From: Bacteroidota bacterium
Lineage (GTDB): Bacteria; Bacteroidota; Bacteroidia; Chitinophagales; Chitinophagaceae
DNA: 64,000 nucleotides
Direction: 5' to 3'
Assembly: GCA_016868815.1 (NCBI GenBank)
Contig: VGFQ01000008.1
Span: forward strand, 1 to 64,000
Shown: piece by piece, positions 1 to 6,412 of the stretch
Numbering within the stretch: position 1 is the first letter of the stretch
How the letters are laid out: each line of letters opens with the position of its first letter
Notes under the pieces: generated by a model
What the model was told of the DNA's origin: nothing
Seen by the model: only the letters and a program-made list of their open reading frames with translations
Databases searched by the model: none
Made by a program: the position numbers and the translations under genes

Positions 1-178
1 TCAGTGGGCGGGCGGTGCCACCTTTTGCATCTACGAGGTAGATATCGCCTTTGTATCCGAAGGCGATTGTATTGCCATCGGGCGAGATAGCTGGGTAGCG
101 CAGCCAGAGGGATTGTGCCTGCAGTGAGTTGGGCAGATTGGTTAGGAGAACAAATGTGAAGAATAGTAGTCGTTTCAT
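1..178 (-). CDS. S41/tricorn-type protease, N-terminal end only (partial)
   Basis: The reading frame starts at the ATG ending at 178 and runs off the left edge of the window, so only 59 residues are visible. It opens with a signal peptide (MKRLLFFTFVLLTNLPNSLQ, likely cut after Ala-Gln). The next segment, LWLRYPAISPDGNTIAF, is followed by a YKGDIYLVD stretch, the first blade of a WD40-like (PD40/TolB) propeller. In Bacteroidota this start is typical of tricorn-like S41 peptidases, where the propeller precedes PDZ and protease domains. The periplasmic location follows from the signal peptide; the protease assignment is inference because the catalytic part is outside the window. Confidence 0.7.
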   Translation of the reverse strand, partial: MKRLLFFTFVLLTNLPNSLQAQSLWLRYPAISPDGNTIAFGYKGDIYLVDAKGGTARPL

Positions 179-286
179 ATATGCGCTATTTACAAGGAAG
201 TTACAAAAACCTAGCTGAAGAGCTTAAGCTAAGTTTATATATTTCAAAAAACTCTATTAGTCAATTCTTTTTTCAGATAATACTAG

Positions 287-314
287 CCCTTTGCTGGAGG
301 GAGTTCGAACGAAA
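287..314 (+). repeat. Imperfect direct repeat, left copy
   Basis: CCCTTTGCTGG followed by GGG and, further on, CGAAA recurs at 1283-1310 in the same orientation and with the same spacing. The two copies bracket the recombinase remnant. They could be the core of an attachment site, but they differ at several positions and the right copy also lies in recombinase coding sequence. Confidence 0.3.
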
Positions 315-360
315 TAGCATAGTTTGAGCTAACCTTTTAAGCTGTATACTGTCGGCTTTT

Positions 361-1310
361 ATGGGATACTTACACCATGTGATTACAGAAGAAGGTAAGC
401 AACTAAGGAAAGGGTTTCAGATGATAGCTGAACAAAAGTATCAATTCAAAGATGTGGTGGATTATCTCAGCCACAGAGGGGTGCGCATCACTAAAACCAG
501 TTTTCGTCATGTTTTCTCCAACCCATTCTACGCTGGCTTAGTTACTGGCAAGTTAGTTAGTGGCAAACTCATCAAAGGGCTGCATCCACCGCTGGTGGAT
601 ATCAAAATATTCATGAAGGTTCAAGATATTTTAAATGATAATCCCATTGCAGGTGTTCCCAAAGTTTTCCGCCATGATGAAGTGCCGCTAAAAACATTCG
701 CTCGGGATGAATTGAGCAAGAGGTCCTTTACTGGATATAAGACCAAGGGTATCTGGTACTACAAAACAAAAGATGGTCCAACGCCAGTCAATGTAAATGC
801 TAGATATCTAAATGGCGCTTTTACTGACTTGCTCACGCAATACGAATATAAACCACAGCTAAGAAAAAAGATCGAAGCCGACATGACTGCCAAATTGAAA
901 CAGCGGCTTGCCGGTGTTGCGAGAGATTCAGTATCAGCAAAAAAGAAAATCACTGAGAAAAAGCCTTACTTGAAAAGATCGAATACAAGTTCATTATCGA
1001 CCAGATCAGTGAGGATATCTATCAAAAGCATAGTGAGAAAATACGAACAGAGATCGCTTCACTCTCAAAAGAAACAGACATGAGCCAGATAGAGGGTTCG
1101 AACTTGGAATTGGCGGTTTCCAAATGTTTGACCATCGCTCAAAACCTCAGCCAGGCGTGGGCTTCAGCAGAGTATGAGCAGAAGCAGCGGTTGCAAAAAC
1201 TGGTATTTCCGGAGGGAATCCTGTATAGTAAGCAAAAAGGGGTGGTTCGAACTCCGAGAGTAAATAGTTTATTTGAAGCAATCCCTTTGCTGGCGGGCGA
1301 TTCGTCGAAA
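361..1310 (+). pseudogene. Decayed serine recombinase (C-terminal part, frameshifted)
   Basis: The product resembles the Recombinase and C-terminal zinc-ribbon/coiled-coil parts of large serine recombinases: a segment with MGYLHHVITEEGK, then a stretch around FRHVFSNPFYAGLVTGKLVSG, and a late RTPRVNSLFEAIPLLAG motif typical of Bacteroidota mobile-element integrases. The N-terminal resolvase domain with the catalytic serine is absent; nothing resembling it lies between 179 and 360. The reading frame also breaks in the A-run at 973-976: before it the protein is in one frame, after it the natural continuation (KIEYKFIIDQISEDIYQK) is in the next, one base being missing. Both lesions make it a remnant. 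It abuts tRNA-Leu at 1357-1440, a usual landing site for such elements. A homopolymer sequencing error could explain the frameshift but not the missing N-terminus. Confidence 0.8.
1283..1310 (+). repeat. Imperfect direct repeat, right copy
   Basis: Right-hand partner of the repeat at 287-314: the same CCCTTTGCTGG core, then GGG, then CGAAA. It lies at the very 3' end of the recombinase coding sequence, just before the terminator of the tRNA-Leu gene. Confidence 0.3.
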
Positions 1311-1343
1311 AATAAAAAAGCCGATTCATCAAGGAATCGGCTT
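1309..1343 (-). terminator. Rho-independent terminator of tRNA-Leu(GAG)
   Basis: On the minus strand AAGCCGATTC, a six-base loop and GAATCGGCTT form a perfect 10-bp stem, followed by a T-rich tract (TTTTTTATTTTT). It lies 14 nt beyond the 3' end of the tRNA gene. Confidence 0.85.
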
Positions 1344-1356
1344 CAGTTCAATAAAG

Positions 1357-1440
1357 TGCCCAAGACTGGATTCGAACCAGCACGCCGTTTCCAGCGCTAC
1401 CACCTCAAGGTAGTGCGTCTACCAATTTCGCCACCTGGGC
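1357..1440 (-). tRNA. tRNA-Leu (anticodon GAG)
   Basis: Cloverleaf read on the minus strand: acceptor GCCCAGG pairs with CTTGGGC with one G-U pair, the discriminator is A and no CCA is encoded. The anticodon stem CTACC/GGTAG encloses the loop TTGAGGT, giving GAG. A long variable arm and the GGTTCGAATCC T-arm confirm a class II leucine tRNA. The recombinase remnant next to it suggests it has served as an integration site. Confidence 0.95.
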
Positions 1441-1448
1441 AGGGGGAT

Positions 1449-1456
1449 TAAAATTA
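1449..1456 (-). promoter_or_regulatory. Candidate -7 element for tRNA-Leu(GAG)
   Basis: TAATTTTA on the minus strand matches TAnnTTTG at all but the last position and lies 8 nt before the tRNA 5' end. Confidence 0.4.
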
Positions 1457-1496
1457 TAAAAAAACAGCCAACGAAAGAAATCTCAGCGATGCCGCC

Positions 1497-2690
1497 TCAG
1501 CATCCTTTCAAGGTGATACCAAAGGTGCTACCCCGTCCAGACTCAGAAGCACGCACCGTCAGCCGCCCAGCATGATACTGTTCTATGATGCGCCTCGAAA
1601 GCGTCAAGCCCAGTCCCCAGCCACGCTTTTTGGTGGTGAAGCCGGGTCGGAAGATACGCTCCAGGTCGGCACGCGGGATGCCCTTGCCCGTGTCCGTCAC
1701 CTCCACACAGACATCATCCGCCAAGCGGTATAGCCTCACAGTAACCTCCCCCCTCCCCTCCAGTGCATCCAGGGCATTACGAAGCAGGTTCTCGACAACC
1801 CATTCGAACAACGGCGGAGAAGCCATCACGCGATACGCATCCCCTTCCTCCAACTGGACAGCTATGTTCACCTTCGCCGAAGCCCGCTTCCGTACATAGT
1901 CCACCGCCAGCGGCACCAGTGCACCCAGCGCCGTGGGCTCGAGGCGCGGAGCCGACCCGATGCGACTAAACCGCTCTGAGACGCGCTTCAACCGCTCCAG
2001 ATCCTTGCCCATCTCATCGGCCAGGCCAGCGTCAGCAGGCGACTCACGCAGCATCACCATCCACCCCTCCAGTGCGGACAGGGGCGTGCCAAGCTGATGG
2101 GCCGTCTCTTTTGCCAGCGCCGCCCACAGCCGCTCTTGGTCGGCGCGGTGCCGCGCCGCCAGCGAAATCAACGCCACCACCAGGAAAAGAGCAGCGACTG
2201 CCAGCTGCACGAAGGGGTAGTAACGTACCTGGCGCAACAAGGAGGACTCACCGTAATAGTAGCGGTTGAAGCGCGTCCGCCCCGTGTCGAGGTAGGTGAC
2301 GATCGGCGAATGCTCGGCCGCATACGAAGTCTGCAGCCGTCGCAGGCGGACGGTATCCGCGGAAGAAAAAACAGGCTCTATGTTATGATACCCGGTAATG
2401 CTATCTCGCTCATCGGTCTCGATCACCGGGATGGAGGTCTGGTCGGCGACTAGCAGCGAAGCGAATAAGATGTCCTGCTCGGGCCCTGCACGGGCGATAT
2501 ACTGCTGGGCCTGGGCCCACTCCTCCACCTTCCGACGCTCTTCCGTGGCGATGCGCCCGGCTAGGTAGCGGGAATAGACGATACTGGCAGTGACCACAGC
2601 CACGGCCAGCACTGTCAGGAAGGTTCTCCAATCCCAGGCAAGTCGAAACATCCACGCGATCTCCCGGATTCGAAGATACAAACTCACCAC
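1497..2690 (-). CDS. Membrane sensor histidine kinase (orphan)
   Basis: 397 residues. Two membrane segments (about 24-44 and 159-179) flank a periplasmic sensor region of roughly 110 residues with no recognised fold. The cytoplasmic part has an H-box around KETAHQLGTPLSALEGW with the phosphorylated His at 198, an N-box ENLLRNALDAL (about 300), the G1 box DTGKGIP (333) and the G2 box GWGLGL (357), so the HATPase domain is complete and the kinase should be active. No response regulator lies beside it, so its partner is elsewhere. The first Met starts 7 nt from an ATG of the divergent glycosyltransferase, though that gene probably starts further away; Met14 is an alternative start here. Confidence 0.9.
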   Translation of the reverse strand: MVSLYLRIREIAWMFRLAWDWRTFLTVLAVAVVTASIVYSRYLAGRIATEERRKVEEWAQAQQYIARAGPEQDILFASLLVADQTSIPVIETDERDSITGYHNIEPVFSSADTVRLRRLQTSYAAEHSPIVTYLDTGRTRFNRYYYGESSLLRQVRYYPFVQLAVAALFLVVALISLAARHRADQERLWAALAKETAHQLGTPLSALEGWMVMLRESPADAGLADEMGKDLERLKRVSERFSRIGSAPRLEPTALGALVPLAVDYVRKRASAKVNIAVQLEEGDAYRVMASPPLFEWVVENLLRNALDALEGRGEVTVRLYRLADDVCVEVTDTGKGIPRADLERIFRPGFTTKKRGWGLGLTLSRRIIEQYHAGRLTVRASESGRGSTFGITLKGC

Positions 2691-2718
2691 CGGCGGGATG
2701 GGGTATGCCAGTAAGACC

Positions 2719-2726
2719 TATTTTTG
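2719..2726 (+). promoter_or_regulatory. Bacteroidota -7 element of the glycosyltransferase gene
   Basis: TATTTTTG fits TAnnTTTG exactly and lies 16 nt before the TTG at 2743. The same spacing is seen before tamB, ribBA and the SDR gene, which is the main argument for that TTG as start codon. Confidence 0.5.
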
Positions 2727-2742
2727 GACAAAGTCCGCGCTG

Positions 2743-3777
2743 TTGAACCAGCCCCCCTCCGTCGCCGTCGTCATCCTCAACTACAATGGAAGGGGCTACC
2801 TGGAGCGGTTCCTGCCCTCCGTGCTGCAGTCAACCTATCCCAACCTGGAAGTCATCGTCGCCGACAACCATTCCACAGACGACTCCATTGCCTGGCTACG
2901 CAGTCACTACCCCGACGTCCGCCTCATTGAAAACCCCTCCAACGAAGGCTACGCCCAGGGATATAACCTGGCCATAGCGCAGGTGACCGCCGAGATCAGC
3001 ATCCTGCTGAATTCAGACGTGGCCGTAGCTGCCGGATGGATAGAGCCTGTCGTGGCCATGATGACCTCCCACCCGCAGATCGCCGTCTGCCAGCCTAAGA
3101 TCCTCGACTGGAACCGGCCTGCATACTTTGAGTATGCAGGGGCCGGCGGCGGTTGGATCGACAGCCTGGGATACCCCTTCTCGCGCGGACGCGTATTCGA
3201 TACCTGCGAAGCCGACCACGGACAGTATGACACCCCCACCCCTATCTTCTGGGCCGCTGGCGCCGCATTTTGCATCCGCACTGCCCTGTTCCAGGCACAG
3301 GGCGGCTTCGAGCCCTACTTCTTCGCCCATCAGGAAGAGATAGACCTCTGCTGGCGACTGCAACGGTCCGGATATCAGATCTGGTACTGCCCAGCCTCCG
3401 TCGTGCAACACGTAGGCGGTGGCACTCTCCCGCAAGGCAACCCGCACAAGGCCTTCCTCAACTTCCGCAACAACCTCATTATACTCTGGAAGCACCTGCC
3501 GCTACAGGAACGTTGCTGGAAGCTCCCGCTGCGCTTCGCCCTCGATGCCATCAGCGCCTGGAAGAACCTGCTCGCAGGCAACCCGGGCTATTTTGTAGCC
3601 ATCGCCAAAGCTCATGCAGGGCTCTTCCACTGGTGGATTACCCAACGCCGAAAGGCACGCATGCCGCTACAACGCCAGGGCCCGCTGGACGGCTATTACA
3701 CAGGGTCGATTGTATGGGAATACTTCGTGAAGAGAAGACACACCTTTGCGGAAATTGTCAGCAGTCGGGAAGGATAA
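2743..3777 (+). CDS. Glycosyltransferase family 2
   Basis: About 344 residues from a TTG start at 2743; an in-frame ATG at 2698 would add 15 residues but would place the promoter-like TATTTTTG inside the gene. The GT-A fold begins at once: VAVVILNYNGRGYLERFL (nucleotide binding), then VIVADNHSTDDS, the acidic LLNSDVAV metal-site region and, near residue 200, EEIDLCWRLQRSGY, the ED/WR acceptor-site motif of rhamnosyl/galactofuranosyl-type GT2 enzymes. The C-terminal 90 residues contain amphipathic helices that may lie on the membrane. It probably transfers a sugar to a surface polysaccharide or lipid; the substrate cannot be told. No other glycan genes adjoin it. Confidence 0.88.
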   Translation: MNQPPSVAVVILNYNGRGYLERFLPSVLQSTYPNLEVIVADNHSTDDSIAWLRSHYPDVRLIENPSNEGYAQGYNLAIAQVTAEISILLNSDVAVAAGWIEPVVAMMTSHPQIAVCQPKILDWNRPAYFEYAGAGGGWIDSLGYPFSRGRVFDTCEADHGQYDTPTPIFWAAGAAFCIRTALFQAQGGFEPYFFAHQEEIDLCWRLQRSGYQIWYCPASVVQHVGGGTLPQGNPHKAFLNFRNNLIILWKHLPLQERCWKLPLRFALDAISAWKNLLAGNPGYFVAIAKAHAGLFHWWITQRRKARMPLQRQGPLDGYYTGSIVWEYFVKRRHTFAEIVSSREG

Positions 3778-3792
3778 TTGCAGGACGCGTCC

Positions 3793-3800
3793 TATTTTTG
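3793..3800 (+). promoter_or_regulatory. Bacteroidota -7 element of the 68-residue membrane protein
   Basis: TATTTTTG, a perfect TAnnTTTG, lies 19 nt before the ATG at 3820 and 15 nt after the glycosyltransferase stop codon. Confidence 0.55.
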
Positions 3801-3819
3801 CAGCCAAGATATTGTCACC

Positions 3820-4026
3820 ATGCATGCAGATGATCTCAACAAGCCCGAGCGGACTGACTTAGGAAGAAACTGGGTATCCTCTTCCCGCTTCCTCTTCCAT
3901 GTGCAGCTCTTCGCCCTCGCCGCCTTCATCCTCGGCGGCTGCTACGGGCTATATACCATGCGCTATCCGGGCAAGCCAAAGGTAGAAGTGCCCGAAAGCA
4001 CCCTCTACAACCCGAAATACAAGTAA
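3820..4026 (+). CDS. Small single-pass membrane protein, unknown function
   Basis: 68 residues from the ATG at 3820, chosen because the promoter-like TATTTTTG lies inside any longer version. A polar N-terminal 24 residues is followed by one hydrophobic segment (VQLFALAAFILGGCYGLY, about 28-45) and a short basic/proline-rich tail ending in LYNPKYK. I do not recognise the family. Its own promoter motif and the stop just before the tRNA pair suggest a monocistronic gene. The composition looks like that of a real protein rather than a chance frame. Confidence 0.65.
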   Translation: MHADDLNKPERTDLGRNWVSSSRFLFHVQLFALAAFILGGCYGLYTMRYPGKPKVEVPESTLYNPKYK

Positions 4027-4054
4027 CCCCTCTGTTTCTTTGGGGAGAATGACA

Positions 4055-4062
4055 TACATTTG
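4055..4062 (+). promoter_or_regulatory. Candidate -7 element for tRNA-Gly
   Basis: TACATTTG matches TAnnTTTG and lies 19 nt before the tRNA-Gly 5' end. Confidence 0.5.
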
Positions 4063-4081
4063 ACGCCCTGAAGCAATCTAC

Positions 4082-4154
4082 GCGGAAGTAGCTCAGCTGG
4101 TAGAGCATCACCTTGCCAAGGTGAGGGTCGCGGGTTCGAATCTCGTCTTCCGCT
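4082..4154 (+). tRNA. tRNA-Gly (anticodon GCC)
   Basis: Acceptor GCGGAAG pairs with CTTCCGC, discriminator T. D-arm region AGCTCAGCTGGTAGAGC, anticodon stem TCACC/GGTGA with loop TTGCCAA (GCC) and T-arm GCGGGTTCGAATCTCGT all fold normally. The 3' CCA is not encoded. Confidence 0.97.
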
Positions 4155-4161
4155 CTAATTT

Positions 4162-4196
4162 AACCCATGCGCCATCGCGGTGGGTTTTTCTTTTTC
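4162..4196 (+). terminator. Terminator after tRNA-Gly
   Basis: AACCCA and TGGGTT form the outer stem, CGC/GCG pairs inside, and a T-rich run (TTTTTCTTTTT) follows. Confidence 0.6.
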
Positions 4197-4218
4197 TGCC
4201 ACTACCGGCATCCTTTCT

Positions 4219-4226
4219 TATTTTTG
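4219..4226 (+). promoter_or_regulatory. Candidate -7 element for tRNA-Leu(UAA)
   Basis: TATTTTTG, a perfect TAnnTTTG, lies 30 nt before the tRNA 5' end. It suggests that this tRNA is transcribed separately from tRNA-Gly, from which a terminator divides it. Confidence 0.5.
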
Positions 4227-4256
4227 GCGACCGAACCAGCATCCCATCTGACAACA

Positions 4257-4343
4257 GCCTCGGTGGTGGAATCGGTAGACACGCAGGACTTAAAATCCTG
4301 TTCGCCGAAAAAGCGAGTGCGGGTTCGACCCCCGCCCGAGGCA
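4257..4343 (+). tRNA. tRNA-Leu (anticodon UAA)
   Basis: Acceptor GCCTCGG pairs with CCGAGGC, discriminator A, followed by CC. The anticodon stem CAGGA/TCCTG encloses CTTAAAA (TAA), with a long class II variable arm and T-arm GCGGGTTCGACCCCCGC. Confidence 0.96.
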
Positions 4344-4381
4344 CCCTCTGCCCTGTGTAAATTTCATTTCCTTGCGACAGA

Positions 4382-4419
4382 CCCCAAGGCCTCATGGATC
4401 GCTATCCAACACCTTGGGG
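4382..4419. repeat. Inverted repeat at the 3' end of the symporter gene
   Basis: CCCCAAGG at 4382-4389 and CCTTGGGG at 4412-4419 can pair (8 bp, 22-nt loop). It spans the symporter stop codon; with no T-run beyond it, it could stabilise an mRNA end rather than act as a classical terminator. Confidence 0.3.
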
Positions 4420-6131
4420 GCATGAACGGCCGGTGCCGACTTTCCCATCCATCCCTGCAAGGTCAGTGCGGCCAGCACCACCGTTACCGCCCCAATAACA
4501 TTCAGCCATAGCCAGGCCAACTCCGTCGTCACATACATAGTAATAACGACGGCCTCTCCAAAGATCGCGGCGCGGAAGACGGCACCACCCCCTACATGCT
4601 TGAGGTAGAAGGCCACCAGGAAAATACCAAGGATGACCCCATAGAACCAGGAGCCCAGGATATTCACCGCCTCGATAAGACTGCCCATATCCGTCGCAAG
4701 CTCCGCTACCAACACACAGAAAAGCCCCCAGACCAGCGTGTAGAGCTTCGAGAGGCGCAGCTCCCGGGCATCCCCTGCAGATTGCCGGACAAAGGTCCGG
4801 TGGATATCGACCATCGTGCATGAGGCCAGTGAGTTAAGGGCCGCTGCAATACTACCCCAGGCAGAGAGGAAGATGACGGCAATAAGAAGCCCCACCAGCC
4901 CTGCCGGCAAGTAGTCGAGGACGAAGCGAAGGAAGATGTAGTTGGTGTCATTCGCTGCGGCAACGCCGGCAGCCTTCATATACCCTTTCATGTCGCCCCG
5001 CAGTGCATCCTCCGTCTGCTGCAGCCCGGCGAGGGCATCGAGGGAACTGTCGCGCACAGCCGGCTTTCCCGAATGTACGGCGGTGCCCAGACGCTCCACC
5101 AGTAAACGCTTCTCCTCCTGCAACGCTGCATGCGCTGCCTGCAATTGCTGCACCGAATCCCGATAGGAAGAAGACATCACCTGGTCTACGGCAACGCGAT
5201 TGAAGTGAAGCGGCGACTCATGAAACTGGTAGAAGGCGAAAACCATCGTACCCGTCAGCAGGATAAGGAACTGCATGGGCACTTTCACCAGTCCGTTTAT
5301 GAGCAGGCCCATGCGGCTCTCACGGATGGAACGGGCCGTGAGGTAACGGCCTACCTGGCTGTGGTCGGTACCGAAGTAGGAGAGCGCTAGGAAGAAGCCT
5401 CCGATAGAGCCGCTGAGGAGATTGTAGCGGTCGGTCCAGTCGAAGCCTTCCTCGGAGAAGCCTGTGGTGATCACATTGAAGCGGCCCAGCCGCCCACTGA
5501 TGTGCAGGGCCTCCTGAAATCCGATGCCCTCTGGCAGCATGCTGACGGCATAGGCGCCGGCAAGGAACATCCCGCCGAAGACGACCGCCAGGATCATCTG
5601 CTGCGTGTAGGCGACGGCACGGGCTCCTCCGTTGACCGTATAGATGATCAGCAGTCCGCCCATGACTATGTTCGTAAGATAGATGTCCCAACCCAACAGC
5701 GAAGAGAGGATGATAGAGGGGGCGTAGATGCTGATTCCGGTAGAGAGGGCCCGTGAGACGAGAAAAATCAGGCTCGTCAAGATGCGCGTCTTGCGGTCGA
5801 AGCGGGTCTCCAGGAATTCATATGCGGTGAAGAGCCGCAGGCGGTGGTAGAGGGGGACGAAGGTGATGCAGAGGATGATCATCGCCAGCGGCAGCCCGAA
5901 ATAATACTGCACGAACCGCATGCCGTCGGTAAACGCCTGACCGGGTGCGGAGAGGAAGGTGATGGCGCTGGCCTGTGTGCCCATGATGCTAAGCAAGATG
6001 AGGTACCAGGGCATCTCGCGGTTGCTCAGGAAATACCCTTCGATATCCCTGGAGCGGTGGGAGCGGGCAATGCCGTAGAGAATGATCCCAGCCAGGGTCA
6101 ACATGAGCACGATCCAGTCGGCCGTCCTCAT
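4392..6131 (-). CDS. Sodium:solute symporter (SSS family)
   Basis: 579 residues with about 13-14 membrane helices and the SSS-family opening (MRTADWIVLMLTLAGII, then YFLSNREMPWYLI and the GTQASAITFLSAPGQ sodium-site region). Between helices near residues 320-390 there is an extra cytoplasmic or periplasmic stretch of some 70 residues rich in Gln/Glu/Leu (QLQAAHAALQEEKRLLVERL), probably a coiled coil; ordinary SSS transporters lack it. The ATG overlaps the stop of the 40-residue gene upstream in an ATGA, and the run continues from the M14 and PIG-L genes, so it probably imports a product of those secreted enzymes, perhaps an amino sugar or peptide. The substrate is not shown by sequence. Confidence 0.9.
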   Translation of the reverse strand: MRTADWIVLMLTLAGIILYGIARSHRSRDIEGYFLSNREMPWYLILLSIMGTQASAITFLSAPGQAFTDGMRFVQYYFGLPLAMIILCITFVPLYHRLRLFTAYEFLETRFDRKTRILTSLIFLVSRALSTGISIYAPSIILSSLLGWDIYLTNIVMGGLLIIYTVNGGARAVAYTQQMILAVVFGGMFLAGAYAVSMLPEGIGFQEALHISGRLGRFNVITTGFSEEGFDWTDRYNLLSGSIGGFFLALSYFGTDHSQVGRYLTARSIRESRMGLLINGLVKVPMQFLILLTGTMVFAFYQFHESPLHFNRVAVDQVMSSSYRDSVQQLQAAHAALQEEKRLLVERLGTAVHSGKPAVRDSSLDALAGLQQTEDALRGDMKGYMKAAGVAAANDTNYIFLRFVLDYLPAGLVGLLIAVIFLSAWGSIAAALNSLASCTMVDIHRTFVRQSAGDARELRLSKLYTLVWGLFCVLVAELATDMGSLIEAVNILGSWFYGVILGIFLVAFYLKHVGGGAVFRAAIFGEAVVITMYVTTELAWLWLNVIGAVTVVLAALTLQGWMGKSAPAVHAPKVLDSDP

Positions 6132-6250
6132 GCGTAAGTTTGGGTAAGCAAGGTGTAGAGCACGACCTGCAGCAGCAGAAATCCTAAGACGAGCAGGTAC
6201 CAGTCGCTCCAGGATCGCAGCAGCGGCGGCTTGTCGGTATCCTCAGGCAT
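6128..6250 (-). CDS. 40-residue membrane microprotein, possible symporter partner
   Basis: Starts MPEDTDKPPLLRSWSDWYLL and continues into one hydrophobic helix (about 19-36) with a short polar tail TQTYA. Its TGA overlaps the symporter ATG as ATGA, and its start is 3 nt after the stop of the 52-residue gene, so translation is probably coupled. Small one- or two-helix partners are known for some SSS transporters (for example DUF485 and DUF3311 proteins), which makes an accessory role plausible. It is too short for secure family assignment. Confidence 0.6.
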   Translation of the reverse strand: MPEDTDKPPLLRSWSDWYLLVLGFLLLQVVLYTLLTQTYA

Positions 6251-6253
6251 AGT

Positions 6254-6412
6254 TCAGGTTTTATCGTAGGAGTACAGCATGTAGGCGACGGCAATCGCCA
6301 GCAGTCCTCCGATGGCGATCTTTTTGAATACCAGCCCTACCAGTAGCCCTACGCCAACACCGACCACCAGCCCGAAGCCGGCGCTGCGGCGTGGTCTATT
6401 TTTTTTCTCCAT
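6254..6412 (-). CDS. 52-residue membrane microprotein
   Basis: Begins MEKKNRPRRSAGFG with a basic N-terminus, then a Gly/Val-rich helix (VVGVGVGLLVGLVF) and a second helix (IAIGGLLAIAVAYMLYSY). Its ATG lies inside the last codons of the PIG-L deacetylase gene in another frame (overlap 17 nt) and its TGA is 3 nt from the next start. The tight packing between PIG-L and the symporter supports a real gene. Function unknown; a glycine-zipper-like hairpin in the inner membrane is the likely structure. Confidence 0.55.
   Translation of the reverse strand: MEKKNRPRRSAGFGLVVGVGVGLLVGLVFKKIAIGGLLAIAVAYMLYSYDKT

Noticed and set aside
1080-1451. Frame continuing the recombinase through the terminator and tRNA-Leu
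   Set aside because: Only its first part is recombinase; the end (KTGFEPARR and so on) is a translation of the tRNA-Leu antisense strand.
4108-4395. Minus-strand frame across both tRNA genes
   Set aside because: It is an antisense translation of tRNA-Gly and tRNA-Leu, with the typical RAGVEPAL and TRFEPATL strings.
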